Shown: positions 7,937 through 15,573, numbered from the stretch's first letter. The stretch: 25,091 nt of DNA from JANNMJ01 sp031397815 (GCA_031397815.1 JANNMJ010000096.1:1-25091), one strand, 5' to 3'. Numbers and translations: made by a program. The notes: generated from the letters alone by a model not told the origin.

Positions 7937-8794
7937 ATGGGGCGCTTTTTTGGCGATGTGATTCGTTTTAGGGGGCTGCTCGGCGGTCGGCTTATGGGGC
8001 TGATGCTGAGTGTGGCCTTGCTGGTGGCGATGCCTGCTGCTTCTGCGCGCGCCGAGCAGGTGGTGCCGCGTGTGCGCGTGGCGCGGCGCGATACGGCCGT
8101 GCGCTCAATTATGCACGTGAGCCGAGCGGCGGAGTTTCGGAAGCCGAGTGCGACGCGGTATGCGGCGCTTCGGGCGCGGAAAGACTTGCAGTATCGGCCG
8201 CCGAATTACCGCCCGGCCCTCTCGTTCTGGGATCGATTCTGGAGCCGGATCTGGCACGCTATCGATTGGCTTTTCAACCGGCCCGGCACCGGCGTGGCCT
8301 TCCGCTGGATTTGGTACGCCTTCCTGCTGAGCGTCGTGGTTTGGATTGTGGTGAAAGCGCTCAAGCTCGATGTAGTGGCCGCGTTTGGACGGTCGCCGCG
8401 GTCAGCGCCTAAATTTGAGCTGGAAGACGTCGAATCGCCGTTTACCGACGATTTGGCCGACCGACTCGCCGAAGCCGAAGCCGCCGGGAATTACCGCCTC
8501 GCTGTGCGGCTCGGCTACCTGACGTCGTTGCGGACGCTTGCCGACCGCGAGATGGTGCGCTGGCTGCCCGACAAAACCAATATCCAGTACGTCCGCGAAC
8601 TACCCGTGGGCGCCCTCCGCGAGCAGTTCGCGCGCCTCACCCGGCAGTTCGAAGTGGCGTGGTACGGCGAGCTTTACCCCACCGCCGACGATTACGCGAC
8701 CGTCCGCGAAACCCGCGCGGCGGTGGCGCGGGCGCTCGGCGCGGCTTCCTCTTTTTCCGCTCCGGCTGCCGCTGCCGCTTCTTCTGCCCGATGA
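7937..8794 (+). CDS. DUF4129 domain-containing membrane protein
   Basis: The protein has 285 residues. A long positively charged N-terminus and a hydrophobic stretch (about 20-39, ending ASARA) form a likely signal peptide. A periplasmic basic region is followed by one membrane helix (about 122-141), and the DUF4129 domain fills about 165-265. Typical DUF4129 features are AAGNYRLAVRLGYLTSLRTLA (183-202), a Trp followed by KTNIQYVREL (213-222), and FEVAWYGELYP (238-248). In other genomes the domain is found next to MoxR and DUF58 genes and at the C-terminus of transglutaminase-like proteins. The stop overlaps the next start as ATGA, implying translational coupling. The tail is Ala/Ser rich. 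Confidence 0.87.
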   Translation: MGRFFGDVIRFRGLLGGRLMGLMLSVALLVAMPAASARAEQVVPRVRVARRDTAVRSIMHVSRAAEFRKPSATRYAALRARKDLQYRPPNYRPALSFWDRFWSRIWHAIDWLFNRPGTGVAFRWIWYAFLLSVVVWIVVKALKLDVVAAFGRSPRSAPKFELEDVESPFTDDLADRLAEAEAAGNYRLAVRLGYLTSLRTLADREMVRWLPDKTNIQYVRELPVGALREQFARLTRQFEVAWYGELYPTADDYATVRETRAAVARALGAASSFSAPAAAAASSAR

Positions 8795-10326
8795 CGCCTC
8801 GCCTCCGCCTTTACCTCATTGCGCTGGCTGTGCTGTTGGTGTTTTACGCCTTCGCCGAAGCCAATCGCCCGAAACCCCAGAATTGGGAGCACACCTATCA
8901 GCACGACGATAAAGTGCCGTACGGCACGTACGCGCTGTTTGATTTGCTCCCGAGCTTCTTCGACACAAAAAGCGTCAGCGTCACGCGGACGCAGCTTTAC
9001 AGTCAGATTGAGCAGGAATTGGGCAACGCCGACAAAGCATTCGGCGCCAAAACCGACGATGAAACCAACCGCTCCGACTCGGTATCCGTTGACCTATCCG
9101 GCGTTTCCGACGACGACGAAGCGCCCGAAGAAGCGCCCTCGACCGAGGTCGTAACGGCAACCGATGCACCCGAAAATCAGGCTGATACGACGGTGGCTTC
9201 CACTCAGCCTTCGGATTCTGAATCAGGTTTTGACACTGAATCCGACGAAGACGAAGACGTGGCGACCACTGTAGACACAGTAGGCGCCGAGGCGGAAGGC
9301 TGGTCGGAATGGCCGAGCCAAATGGCGCCAGAGTACGCGCCATATCAAACCACGCAGCCGATTAATTATTTATTCGTCGGCCCGAACGTCACCCTCGATT
9401 CCCTTGACGTTCAGCAGCTGAAGTGGTTTGTTTCGATGGGGCACCACGTTTTTATTTCCACCGAAAACCCACCGCAACGGCTCCTGAAAAGCTTGCGGGT
9501 AGTTACGCGCTATTACGCCCCGCCGACCCTCGTCGCGCGTGACACGATTCGCGTCCGCCTCATCGGCGATTCTACTGACCGGCGCTACCGGTTCGCCGCC
9601 CGTGCCATTCAGTACGATTTCAAGCGGCTCGCCGCCCTGCCCGGCGATTCGGCCGGTCAAACCGCGCGTATCGAGACGTTGGGGGCCGATGAGGTTGGCA
9701 ATTCCGTTCTGATTCGGGTGCCGTACGGGCACGGCGATTTCACGTTCTGCTCCATCCCCCTCGCCTTCACCAATTATTATTTGCTGCGACCGAGCAAAGC
9801 GGGATTTGCGTGGGGCGCGCTGAGCTACTTGCCGCAGGGGCAGGTTTGGTGGGATGAATTCGAAAAGCAGGGCACCGAGGAAGACCAGTCGTTTTTGCGC
9901 GTCATATACAAGCACGACGCGCTCCGGATTGCGTTTTATCTGCTCCTCGTCGGCGGCCTGCTATTGCTTTGGATTGGGGGAAAACGACGGCAGCGCGCTA
10001 TTCCGGTGGTGAAGCCGCTCCCCAACAACACGCTGCAATTCGTGAACACGGTGGCAAGTCTTTATCGGCAAGGTGATAACCACGCCCGAATCGCGCACCG
10101 TAAAATCGATCTTTTCCTCGATTTTATTCGCTCCCGCTACAACGAAAAGACCGACGACCTCAGCAACACCGATTTTCGTCAACTCGTGACCCTAAAATCC
10201 GGCCTGCCACGCGCCGACGTAGATGAGCTGATGCGCCGCGTCGCCCTCATCCGCACCGCCGATTGGGTGAGCGACGGCGAACTCATGTGGCTCAGCCAAG
10301 CAATGAGCGAGTTTCGAAAGAGATAA
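8791..10326 (+). CDS. DUF4350 domain-containing membrane protein with an acidic insertion
   Basis: The ATG at 8791 overlaps the DUF4129 stop (ATGA) and gives 511 residues; an earlier start would run inside the neighbouring gene in another frame. A N-terminal helix (about 5-23) precedes a NWEHTYQHDDKVPYGTYALFDLLP segment, the usual opening of the DUF4350 fold, in which a short target-binding pocket precedes the LFVGPN strand (about residue 192) and a KWFVSMGHHVFIS strand. About residues 83-170 are an Asp/Glu/Ser/Thr-rich low-complexity insertion splitting the domain. A C-terminal helix (about 378-396) is followed by a cytosolic basic segment and a roughly 110-residue helical tail. The gene lies between DUF4129 and moxR. 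Biochemical function is unknown. Confidence 0.84.
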   Translation: MTPRLRLYLIALAVLLVFYAFAEANRPKPQNWEHTYQHDDKVPYGTYALFDLLPSFFDTKSVSVTRTQLYSQIEQELGNADKAFGAKTDDETNRSDSVSVDLSGVSDDDEAPEEAPSTEVVTATDAPENQADTTVASTQPSDSESGFDTESDEDEDVATTVDTVGAEAEGWSEWPSQMAPEYAPYQTTQPINYLFVGPNVTLDSLDVQQLKWFVSMGHHVFISTENPPQRLLKSLRVVTRYYAPPTLVARDTIRVRLIGDSTDRRYRFAARAIQYDFKRLAALPGDSAGQTARIETLGADEVGNSVLIRVPYGHGDFTFCSIPLAFTNYYLLRPSKAGFAWGALSYLPQGQVWWDEFEKQGTEEDQSFLRVIYKHDALRIAFYLLLVGGLLLLWIGGKRRQRAIPVVKPLPNNTLQFVNTVASLYRQGDNHARIAHRKIDLFLDFIRSRYNEKTDDLSNTDFRQLVTLKSGLPRADVDELMRRVALIRTADWVSDGELMWLSQAMSEFRKR

Positions 10327-10403
10327 ATCGTTCGTCATAAGCCCGTCGCTACTTCCCTCCTTCCCCGTCCCCCAAATTCCGCTTCCCGTATTATTTCCTC
10401 CCG

Positions 10404-11540
10404 ATGACAGCCTTTCCTGACGACCTCGACCCGAATCAAAATCCAATGGATTCAGCGCCTGAATCTGCGCCCAAAATAGCGCCCGATTCTGCGCCTGAAA
10501 TCGCACCCGAATCCTCTGAGACAACTCCGGCGCCAATGTCGGCGCCAACGTCGGCCCCTACCTCCGCTCCCGCCGATTTCACTGATGCCGCTCGCACCGA
10601 TTTGTCGCGGCTGTCAGCGTCGGCGGCCCGGGTTCGGGAAGAATTGGCGCGGGTTATTGTCGGGCAGGATGATGTTATTGAGCTACTTTTGACGGCCATT
10701 CTTGCCGACGGGCACGTGCTGTTGGAAGGCGTGCCGGGCGTGGCGAAAACCCTGACGGCCAAATCTTTGGCACGCACGCTGCAAGTGCCGTTCGGGCGCA
10801 TCCAGTTCACCCCCGATTTAATGCCCGCCGACGTTCTCGGCACGTCGGTTTTCCGGCCTACGCAAGCCGATTTTATCTTTCGCGCCGGGCCGATTTTCGC
10901 GTCGGTGGTGCTGATCGACGAAATTAACCGAGCGCCCGCGAAGACGCAGGCCGCCCTTTTTGAGGTGATGGAAGAGCGGCAGGTGACGTACGACGGCACC
11001 CGGCACGCGCTGCCGTCGCCGTTCGTGGTGTTGGCTACGCAGAACCCGATTGAGCAGGAAGGCACTTACCGGCTGCCCGAAGCCCAGCTCGACCGTTTTA
11101 TGTTCAAAGTGCGCGTGGGGTATCCGCCGCTCGACGATGAGCTAAAAATCCTACAAGCCCACCACGCCGGGCGCGTGGAAGCGGCCTCCGTTCAACCCGT
11201 GATGACAGCCACCGACGTGGCCGCCCTGCGCGAGCAAGTCCGGCGCCAACACGTAGAGCCGAAGCTGCTCGATTATATCGCGCGGCTCGTGCATACCACG
11301 CGCACGCACCGGTCGCTGTATCTGGGGGCGTCGCCGCGCGCGTCGTTGGCGCTGCTGAATGGCTCAAAAGCCCTCGCCGCCCTCCGCGGACGCGATTTTG
11401 TGACTCCTGACGATATCCAATTCCTCGCGCCATCCGTCCTGCGGCACCGTATCCTGCTCACCCCCGAAGCCGAATTGGAAGGCACCACGCCGGAAGACGT
11501 CGTGAAACAGCTGTTGCAAAGCCAAGAAGTGCCGCGCTAA
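10404..11540 (+). CDS. MoxR-family AAA+ ATPase
   Basis: This 378-residue protein has a complete AAA+ core: Walker A GVPGVAKT (109-116, Lys115), Walker B LIDEIN (Asp172, Glu173), sensor 1 ATQNP, and EAQLDRF with the likely arginine finger. The C-terminal lid runs to about 370. MoxR proteins are thought to act as chaperones that mature or load VWA-domain partners, and here the next gene encodes a VWA-like DUF58 protein. The first 60 residues are unusual: a [S/I]-A-P-[E/D/K] tetrad repeats five times (17-36), followed by SAPT repeats (46-56), encoded by 12-bp DNA repeats. The ATG at 10446 would remove only 14 residues and keep the repeats. There is a 77-bp gap from the DUF4350 gene. Confidence 0.95.
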   Translation: MTAFPDDLDPNQNPMDSAPESAPKIAPDSAPEIAPESSETTPAPMSAPTSAPTSAPADFTDAARTDLSRLSASAARVREELARVIVGQDDVIELLLTAILADGHVLLEGVPGVAKTLTAKSLARTLQVPFGRIQFTPDLMPADVLGTSVFRPTQADFIFRAGPIFASVVLIDEINRAPAKTQAALFEVMEERQVTYDGTRHALPSPFVVLATQNPIEQEGTYRLPEAQLDRFMFKVRVGYPPLDDELKILQAHHAGRVEAASVQPVMTATDVAALREQVRRQHVEPKLLDYIARLVHTTRTHRSLYLGASPRASLALLNGSKALAALRGRDFVTPDDIQFLAPSVLRHRILLTPEAELEGTTPEDVVKQLLQSQEVPR

Positions 11541-11576
11541 AATTCCTTCCCCAAACCCGGAATATTTGGTTGTGCC

Positions 11577-11600
11577 GCGGAGCAAAAGCTCCGCGCTACA
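11577..11600. repeat. GC hairpin repeat with TGTAGCGCGG tag
   Basis: A 7-bp stem GCGGAGC-AAAA-GCTCCGC (11577-11594) is followed by GCTACA. The tag on the other strand, TGTAGCGCGG, recurs at 25068-25077 at the right end of the window. It sits in the gap between moxR and the DUF58 gene and is not followed by a T run, so a terminator is unlikely. Confidence 0.6.
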
Positions 11601-11636
11601 ACGCGCCGCCAAGCCCTACCTCGCGCACGTCAAGCC

Positions 11637-11669
11637 AATTATTAATTCTTAATTACTAATTATTAATTG
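11637..11669. repeat. AT-rich dispersed element, copy 2
   Basis: A run of A and T ending just before the DUF58 start codon. It shares ATTATTAATTCTTAAT with the reverse complement of the element at 7898-7925, so the two copies are in opposite orientation in front of two genes of the same cluster. Confidence 0.6.
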
Positions 11670-11674
11670 CCCCC

Positions 11675-13015
11675 ATGAAATCCATCTTCCTCACTCCCCG
11701 TTTCTTTCTGGCGCTGCTGCTGCTTGTGGTGGGGTTCGTGGTGGGCTTTTTTATTCCGTCGCTGCTGCCCATCGTGAAGGTGGCGCTGGGGTTGCTGGGC
11801 GCGTTGGTGCTGCTGGATGCGGGGCTGCTGTGGGGGGCGGGGCGGGCCATTGTCGCTCGGCGAACCATTGCGGATAAGCTTTCAAACGGGTCGGAGAACC
11901 CGATTCGGATTTACCTCGAAAACCGCTACCGCTTTCAGGTCAGTGCTGAGATTATCGACGAGACGCCGGAGCAGCTGCAATGGCGCGATGCGTCGTTTGA
12001 GGTGACAGTGGGGGCGGCGCAAACCGCCGTTATCCGCTACGATATTCGGCCGACGCGGCGCGGCGAATACGCGTTTGGGGCGGTGCAGGTGCTGGTTTCT
12101 TCGCCGCTCGGGCTGGTGCGGCGGCGTTACACCGAGGCCTCTGAAGCACGGACGGTGCGCGTGTATCCGTCGTTCGCGCAGATGCGGCAGTATGAGCTGC
12201 TGGCTATTTCGAACCGCCTGACCGATGTGGGTGTCAAGCGGTTACGTCGGATCGGGCATTCGATGGAGTTCGAGCAGCTCCGCCCCTACACCATCGGCGA
12301 CGACCCGCGCACCATCAACTGGCGCGCTACGGCGCGGCGGCGTGCTTCCGGCCCCGACCAGCTCATCGTGAACCATTATCAGGACGAGCGCGCCCAGCAA
12401 GTGGTTTGTCTGATTGATAAAAGCCGGGTGATGCGGATGCCGTTCGAAGGCCTCAGCCTGCTGGATTACGCTATTAACGCAACGCTCGTCCTCTCAAATA
12501 TCGCCCTCATCAAGCACGATAAGGCGGGCCTCATCACGTTTGCGGAAAAGATCAGCGCCATCGTTGCGCCCGAGCGCCGGCCTGACCAGATTCGGCGTCT
12601 GCTCGAAGTGCTTTACCATCAGCGGACGCGCTACCTCGAATCGGATACCGAGCTGCTGTATGCCACCGTGCGGGCGCGGGTCAAGCAGCGGAGTCTGCTG
12701 GTACTCTTCACCAATTTCGAGAGCCTCGCCGCGATGCAGCGGCAGCTTCCGTACCTGCGGCGGCTCGCCAAAAACCACCTTTTACTCGTCGTTTTCTTCG
12801 AGAATACCGAGTTGGCGGGGCTGCTCACTACGCCCGCTTTCACCACGGATGCGGTTTACGAGCAGACCGTCGCGGAGAAATTCAGTCAGGAGAAGCGGCA
12901 GATTGTGCTGGAATTGCGGCGTTATGGGATTCACGCGCTCCTCACCGCTCCGGCTAACCTGACGGTTAGCGTGATTAACCGGTATTTGGAATTTAAGTCG
13001 AGAGGGTTGATTTAG
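11675..13015 (+). CDS. DUF58 domain-containing protein (VWA-like)
   Basis: This 446-residue protein starts with ATG right after an AT-rich element. Two N-terminal membrane helices (about 8-30 and 33-52) are followed by a beta-rich region that ends RRGEYAFGAVQV. The DUF58 signature EFEQLRPYTIGDDPRTINW is at about 199-217. After it comes a von Willebrand A-like domain with VVCLIDKSRVM (about 243-253). A standard MIDAS would read DxSxS; here the third position is Val, so metal binding is probably weakened. DUF58 proteins are the usual partners of MoxR ATPases. The gene closes the cluster; a palindromic repeat and a terminator follow. Confidence 0.92.
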   Translation: MKSIFLTPRFFLALLLLVVGFVVGFFIPSLLPIVKVALGLLGALVLLDAGLLWGAGRAIVARRTIADKLSNGSENPIRIYLENRYRFQVSAEIIDETPEQLQWRDASFEVTVGAAQTAVIRYDIRPTRRGEYAFGAVQVLVSSPLGLVRRRYTEASEARTVRVYPSFAQMRQYELLAISNRLTDVGVKRLRRIGHSMEFEQLRPYTIGDDPRTINWRATARRRASGPDQLIVNHYQDERAQQVVCLIDKSRVMRMPFEGLSLLDYAINATLVLSNIALIKHDKAGLITFAEKISAIVAPERRPDQIRRLLEVLYHQRTRYLESDTELLYATVRARVKQRSLLVLFTNFESLAAMQRQLPYLRRLAKNHLLLVVFFENTELAGLLTTPAFTTDAVYEQTVAEKFSQEKRQIVLELRRYGIHALLTAPANLTVSVINRYLEFKSRGLI

Positions 13016-13047
13016 GCATCCTATTGTATGTGATGGCCTATTGATCT

Positions 13048-13153
13048 GTCATTGCGAGGAGGCTTTGCGACAAAGCAATCCTCGTAGAATTAGTGCGTTG
13101 ACTCAGCCGACGCGCCGTTTCCCCGATGATTGCTTCGCTTCGCTCGCAATGAC
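13048..13153. repeat. Palindromic dispersed repeat (CATTGCGAGGAG... GCAATGAC type)
   Basis: GTCATTGCGAGG at 13048-13059 is mirrored by CTCGCAATGAC at 13143-13153. AAAGCAATC and GATTGCTT form inner arms. Similar elements, which in translation read CHCEE..RQSN..DCFASLAMT, are scattered in many bacterial genomes. The small open frame across it (13041-13238) is therefore not a gene. Confidence 0.82.
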
Positions 13154-13212
13154 AAACTTCTCTACACTTACTTCTGCAAAAGCACTTAGCAAACTGGAGG
13201 AAGAATCAACAA

Positions 13213-13259
13213 AACAAAAAATCCCCGGCTTCGCTTGACGCGAAACCGGGGATTTTTTT
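13213..13259. terminator. Bidirectional terminator between DUF58 and epimerase genes
   Basis: AAAATCCCCGG pairs with CCGGGGATTTT, and the stem continues after one mismatch as TTCGC/GCGAA around a small loop. An A run precedes it and a T run follows. It lies between the convergent DUF58 (+) and epimerase (-) genes. Confidence 0.9.
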
Positions 13260-13308
13260 ATTACATTCGACTCAGCGACGTAAACAAGCTACGTCAGAGC
13301 CGACTCGC

Positions 13309-14280
13309 TTAGATATTCCGGAATTTCGGACCGTATGGGTCGTCGATGAGGCCGGTTTTGATGAGCGAGTAAATCTCACGGATACCGTCGGGGACGGTTT
13401 TGGTGATTTTGAAGCCCAGCTCGTTCGTGATTTTGTCGAAGTTCACGCGGTAATCGCGTGGGTCTTCGGTGCGCTGCACGTAGCTGACCTGCATTTCGGG
13501 CGCCACTTTCGCGATTTCTTCCGCGAGCATCCGCTTGTTGTAGTTCTCGTCGGTCGAACCGGCGTTGAACACTTGACCGGCCACTTTATCGGCGGGGCTT
13601 TCAAGCACCAGCACCACAGCCCCTGCCAGATCGTCGACGTGGCAGTATGGGCGCCAGAACTGCTCCCCGAAGATGACCAGCTCTTTGCCGAGGGCCACGT
13701 CGCGGGTGAATTCGTTGACCGTCAGGTCGAAGCGCACGCGCGGCGAGAAGCCGTAAACCGTCGAGAAGCGCAGGACGGTGGTGGTCATCTCGGGCGTAGA
13801 ATTCGCCATCAGGAACTGCTCGAACGCCACTTTCAGCTCGGCGTAAAGCGAGACTGGCCGCAGCTCCGACTCTTCCGTCACGAACGAGCCGCCTTCGGCC
13901 ATCTTGCCGTAGTTCGAACAGGTCGAGGCGAAAACGAATTGCTGCACCCCGGCCGCCCGCGCCTGACGGAACAGGTCTTCCGACGCCGAGCCGTTCACTT
14001 CGCGCGCTTCATCGGCGAATTTGCTGCACGCCGGGTCACCCACGATAGCGGCAAGGTGGCAAACGGCGTCCATTCCGGCCACCGCTTTCGTCACGTCCTC
14101 CGGGTTGCGAAGGTCGCCCATCATGAACTCGAAGTTCGGGTGCATCAGCACCTCAAACAGAGCATCGCCGCCGAATTTCAGGCTATCGAACGCCCGAACG
14201 TGGTGGCCTTTATCGAGCAACTGGCGCACCAGCACCGACCCGATATATCCGGCGCCGCCGGTAACAAGTACTTTTTTCAT
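13309..14280 (-). CDS. NAD-dependent epimerase/dehydratase (extended SDR)
   Basis: The protein has 323 residues. The N-terminus MKKVLVTGGAGYIG gives the NAD-binding GxxGxxG (Gly8, Gly11, Gly14). Asp58-range GDLRNPEDV, HLAAIVGDP and the catalytic Ser/Thr120 with Tyr146-x3-Lys150 follow the extended short-chain dehydrogenase pattern. The substrate region includes a FSTVYGFSPRVRFDLTVN segment and HVDDLAGAV. This is the UDP-glucose 4-epimerase/NDP-sugar dehydratase type, but no motif fixes the substrate. The upstream neighbour on the same strand (84 bp away) is a PtmA-like dehydrogenase, so a role in making a modified surface sugar is an inference from context. Both are probably in one transcript that ends at the 13213-13259 terminator. 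Confidence 0.92.
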   Translation of the reverse strand: MKKVLVTGGAGYIGSVLVRQLLDKGHHVRAFDSLKFGGDALFEVLMHPNFEFMMGDLRNPEDVTKAVAGMDAVCHLAAIVGDPACSKFADEAREVNGSASEDLFRQARAAGVQQFVFASTCSNYGKMAEGGSFVTEESELRPVSLYAELKVAFEQFLMANSTPEMTTTVLRFSTVYGFSPRVRFDLTVNEFTRDVALGKELVIFGEQFWRPYCHVDDLAGAVVLVLESPADKVAGQVFNAGSTDENYNKRMLAEEIAKVAPEMQVSYVQRTEDPRDYRVNFDKITNELGFKITKTVPDGIREIYSLIKTGLIDDPYGPKFRNI

Positions 14281-14364
14281 CAGAGGAGAAAATACACTGA
14301 AAACGCTGCCGACTATAATCGCTCCAATAGAGTGAATTCAACCGGCGTCGCGAATTACAAAACG

Positions 14365-15105
14365 TTAAATAGCCGTCCAGCCGCCGTCGACCATCAGGTT
14401 GTGACCCGTGACGTAGGTAGCAGCGTCGGAAAGCAGGAACACCACGCCACCGGCCATCTCGTCGGGCTTGCCCATCCGCCGGAGCGGCACTTTCTTCTCG
14501 TAGTTCTCGACGAAAGTGGGGTTCTGGTTATCGAAGATGCCGCCGGGGCAGAGCGAGTTGACGCGCACGTTGTGCTCGCCGTAATACGACGCCAGGTAGC
14601 GCGAGAGCTGCAAAATACCGCCCTTGATGGCCGCGTAACCCACCGGCGACGTCAGCGGAGTGCCTTCGTAGATGGTGAAGTCCGGCGCGACCACGCCGTA
14701 CGTGGAGCCGATGTTGATGAGCGAGCCGAATTTCTGCTCTTTCATCACCGCCAGCGCCTCTTTGCAGCACAGGTAGTAGCCGTTGAGGTGCCAGTCGACG
14801 TTGAGCCGCCACGATTCCATCGGCACGTCTTCCTGCCGGGCGCCCCAGTCTTTGGTGCGCGGGTAGGCGTTGTTGACCCAGCCGTCGAGGCGGCCGAATT
14901 TGGCTACCACGGCCTGAATACACGCCTTAACCGAGTCTTCGCTGGTGATGTCGAGCGACCATTCGCCCGCATCCAGATCGTTCTTGGCGCTGATGTCGGC
15001 GTTGATGCAGGTGCCCCCGGCTTCCCGAACGGCCCGCACGTAGGCGCCGCCAATCAGGCCGTTGCCGCCCGTGACGACGATGATTTTGTCTCGCAGATGA
15101 ATCAT
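14365..15105 (-). CDS. Short-chain dehydrogenase, PtmA-like
   Basis: The protein has 246 residues. TGGNGLIG (12-19) is the cofactor loop, with the glycines spaced GxxGxxG rather than the classical GxxxGxG. NNAYPRTKDWG replaces the usual NNAG. Catalytic Ser in INIGSTYG and Tyr/Lys in GYAAIKGG are present, and PGGIFDNQNP follows. The NNAYPR, YEGTPLTSP and YAAIK pattern resembles, from memory, PtmA-type dehydrogenases of legionaminic acid and flagellin-glycan loci. The matching sugar genes are not in this window, so only the family resemblance is claimed. A Bacteroidota-type promoter lies about 60 bp upstream. Probably co-transcribed with the epimerase downstream. Confidence 0.87.
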   Translation of the reverse strand: MIHLRDKIIVVTGGNGLIGGAYVRAVREAGGTCINADISAKNDLDAGEWSLDITSEDSVKACIQAVVAKFGRLDGWVNNAYPRTKDWGARQEDVPMESWRLNVDWHLNGYYLCCKEALAVMKEQKFGSLINIGSTYGVVAPDFTIYEGTPLTSPVGYAAIKGGILQLSRYLASYYGEHNVRVNSLCPGGIFDNQNPTFVENYEKKVPLRRMGKPDEMAGGVVFLLSDAATYVTGHNLMVDGGWTAI

Positions 15106-15163
15106 AGAAAACGTAAAAACGGCTGATACCCAACCGAAGCGACCGGGTCAGACCAACTGCGGG

Positions 15164-15196
15164 CAAAAGTACCAACCGAAATTCGGTCGGCGGCAA
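15164..15196 (-). promoter_or_regulatory. Bacteroidota-type promoter of the PtmA-like gene
   Basis: On the minus strand the sequence TACTTTTG (15164-15171) matches the -7 consensus TAnnTTTG exactly. A TTG (15194-15196) lies 22 bp further upstream, close to the spacing known for this phylum. It is about 60 bp from the start codon. Confidence 0.5.
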
Positions 15197-15260
15197 TAGG
15201 TCATATTAGCGGTGGATGGTTCGGCCCCTCACCTACCAGCATCGGGACGGCGACGGGTGT

Positions 15261-15288
15261 GTAGGGGCACGACCTTGCGCCCGCCCGC
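15261..15288 (+). repeat. GTAGGGGC hairpin element, copy 1
   Basis: Starts GTAGGGGC, then CCTTG, then GCCCGCCCG, the same order as the element at 25012-25037. The palindrome is imperfect here. Confidence 0.6.
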
Positions 15289-15316
15289 ATGCGGCTGGGG
15301 GCACTAAACTTCTTGT

Positions 15317-15348
15317 GCTCAGCCGCATTGCCCAACCGCGTTCCCCAC
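15317..15348 (+). repeat. Dispersed CAGCCGCATT element, copy 2
   Basis: GCTCAGCCGCATT, then CCGCGTTCCCCA. It aligns with 5876-5910 with a few mismatches and small gaps. It lies in a gene-free gap as copy 1 does. Confidence 0.5.
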
Positions 15349-15352
15349 CCCG

Positions 15353-15382
15353 CCCCTGCGGGGCACCCCTCCCCCTGCGGGG
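15353..15382. repeat. Paired CCCCTGCGGGG palindromes
   Basis: Two identical 11-nt palindromes, 15353-15363 and 15372-15382, sit in a C-then-G rich stretch of the gap. Confidence 0.6.
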
Positions 15383-15573
15383 TTGGGGAGTTCGGGCTTT
15401 ATGTGAATTACTGAAAAACAGGCCGCTGTCACACAATTCCGGCGGCGGGAAGCGCGTTCTTCTGACGGCAGGCGACGCGGTTGCGCGTGCTGACTGTCTG
15501 GGACCGGGTTTTCTGTGAAGCGAGCGCGTCGGCACGGTATCCGGCGCGCTCGTTCCGTTTCAGGCGCTCCGTT

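Larger units (their letters stand above)
15106..15573. other. Gene-free region with promoter and short repeats
   Basis: This 468-bp gap holds no credible gene. Next to the dehydrogenase start is a promoter (15164-15196). In the middle lie a GTAGGGGC...CCTTG...GCCCGCCCG hairpin element (15261-15288), a CAGCCGCATT element (15317-15348) and two CCCCTGCGGGG palindromes (15353-15363 and 15372-15382). Near the PIG-L end is an 8-bp inverted repeat CGAGCGCG/CGCGCTCG (15521-15552), a weak candidate for the PIG-L transcript end. Confidence 0.6.

Noticed and set aside
13041..13238. 65-codon open frame after the DUF58 gene
   Set aside because: Its translation (CHCEE...RQSN...DCFASLAMT) is the well-known readout of a dispersed palindromic repeat, not a protein.
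13573..15126. 517-codon open frame on the + strand across the epimerase and dehydrogenase genes
   Set aside because: It lies opposite two well-conserved genes, reads through the gap between them and has His/Arg/Val-rich composition with no motifs. It is a shadow of high-GC codon use.
15521..15552. CGAGCGCG/CGCGCTCG inverted repeat as terminator of the PIG-L gene
   Set aside because: The loop is 16 nt and no T run follows on the minus strand. It is mentioned only as a weak candidate within the gap.
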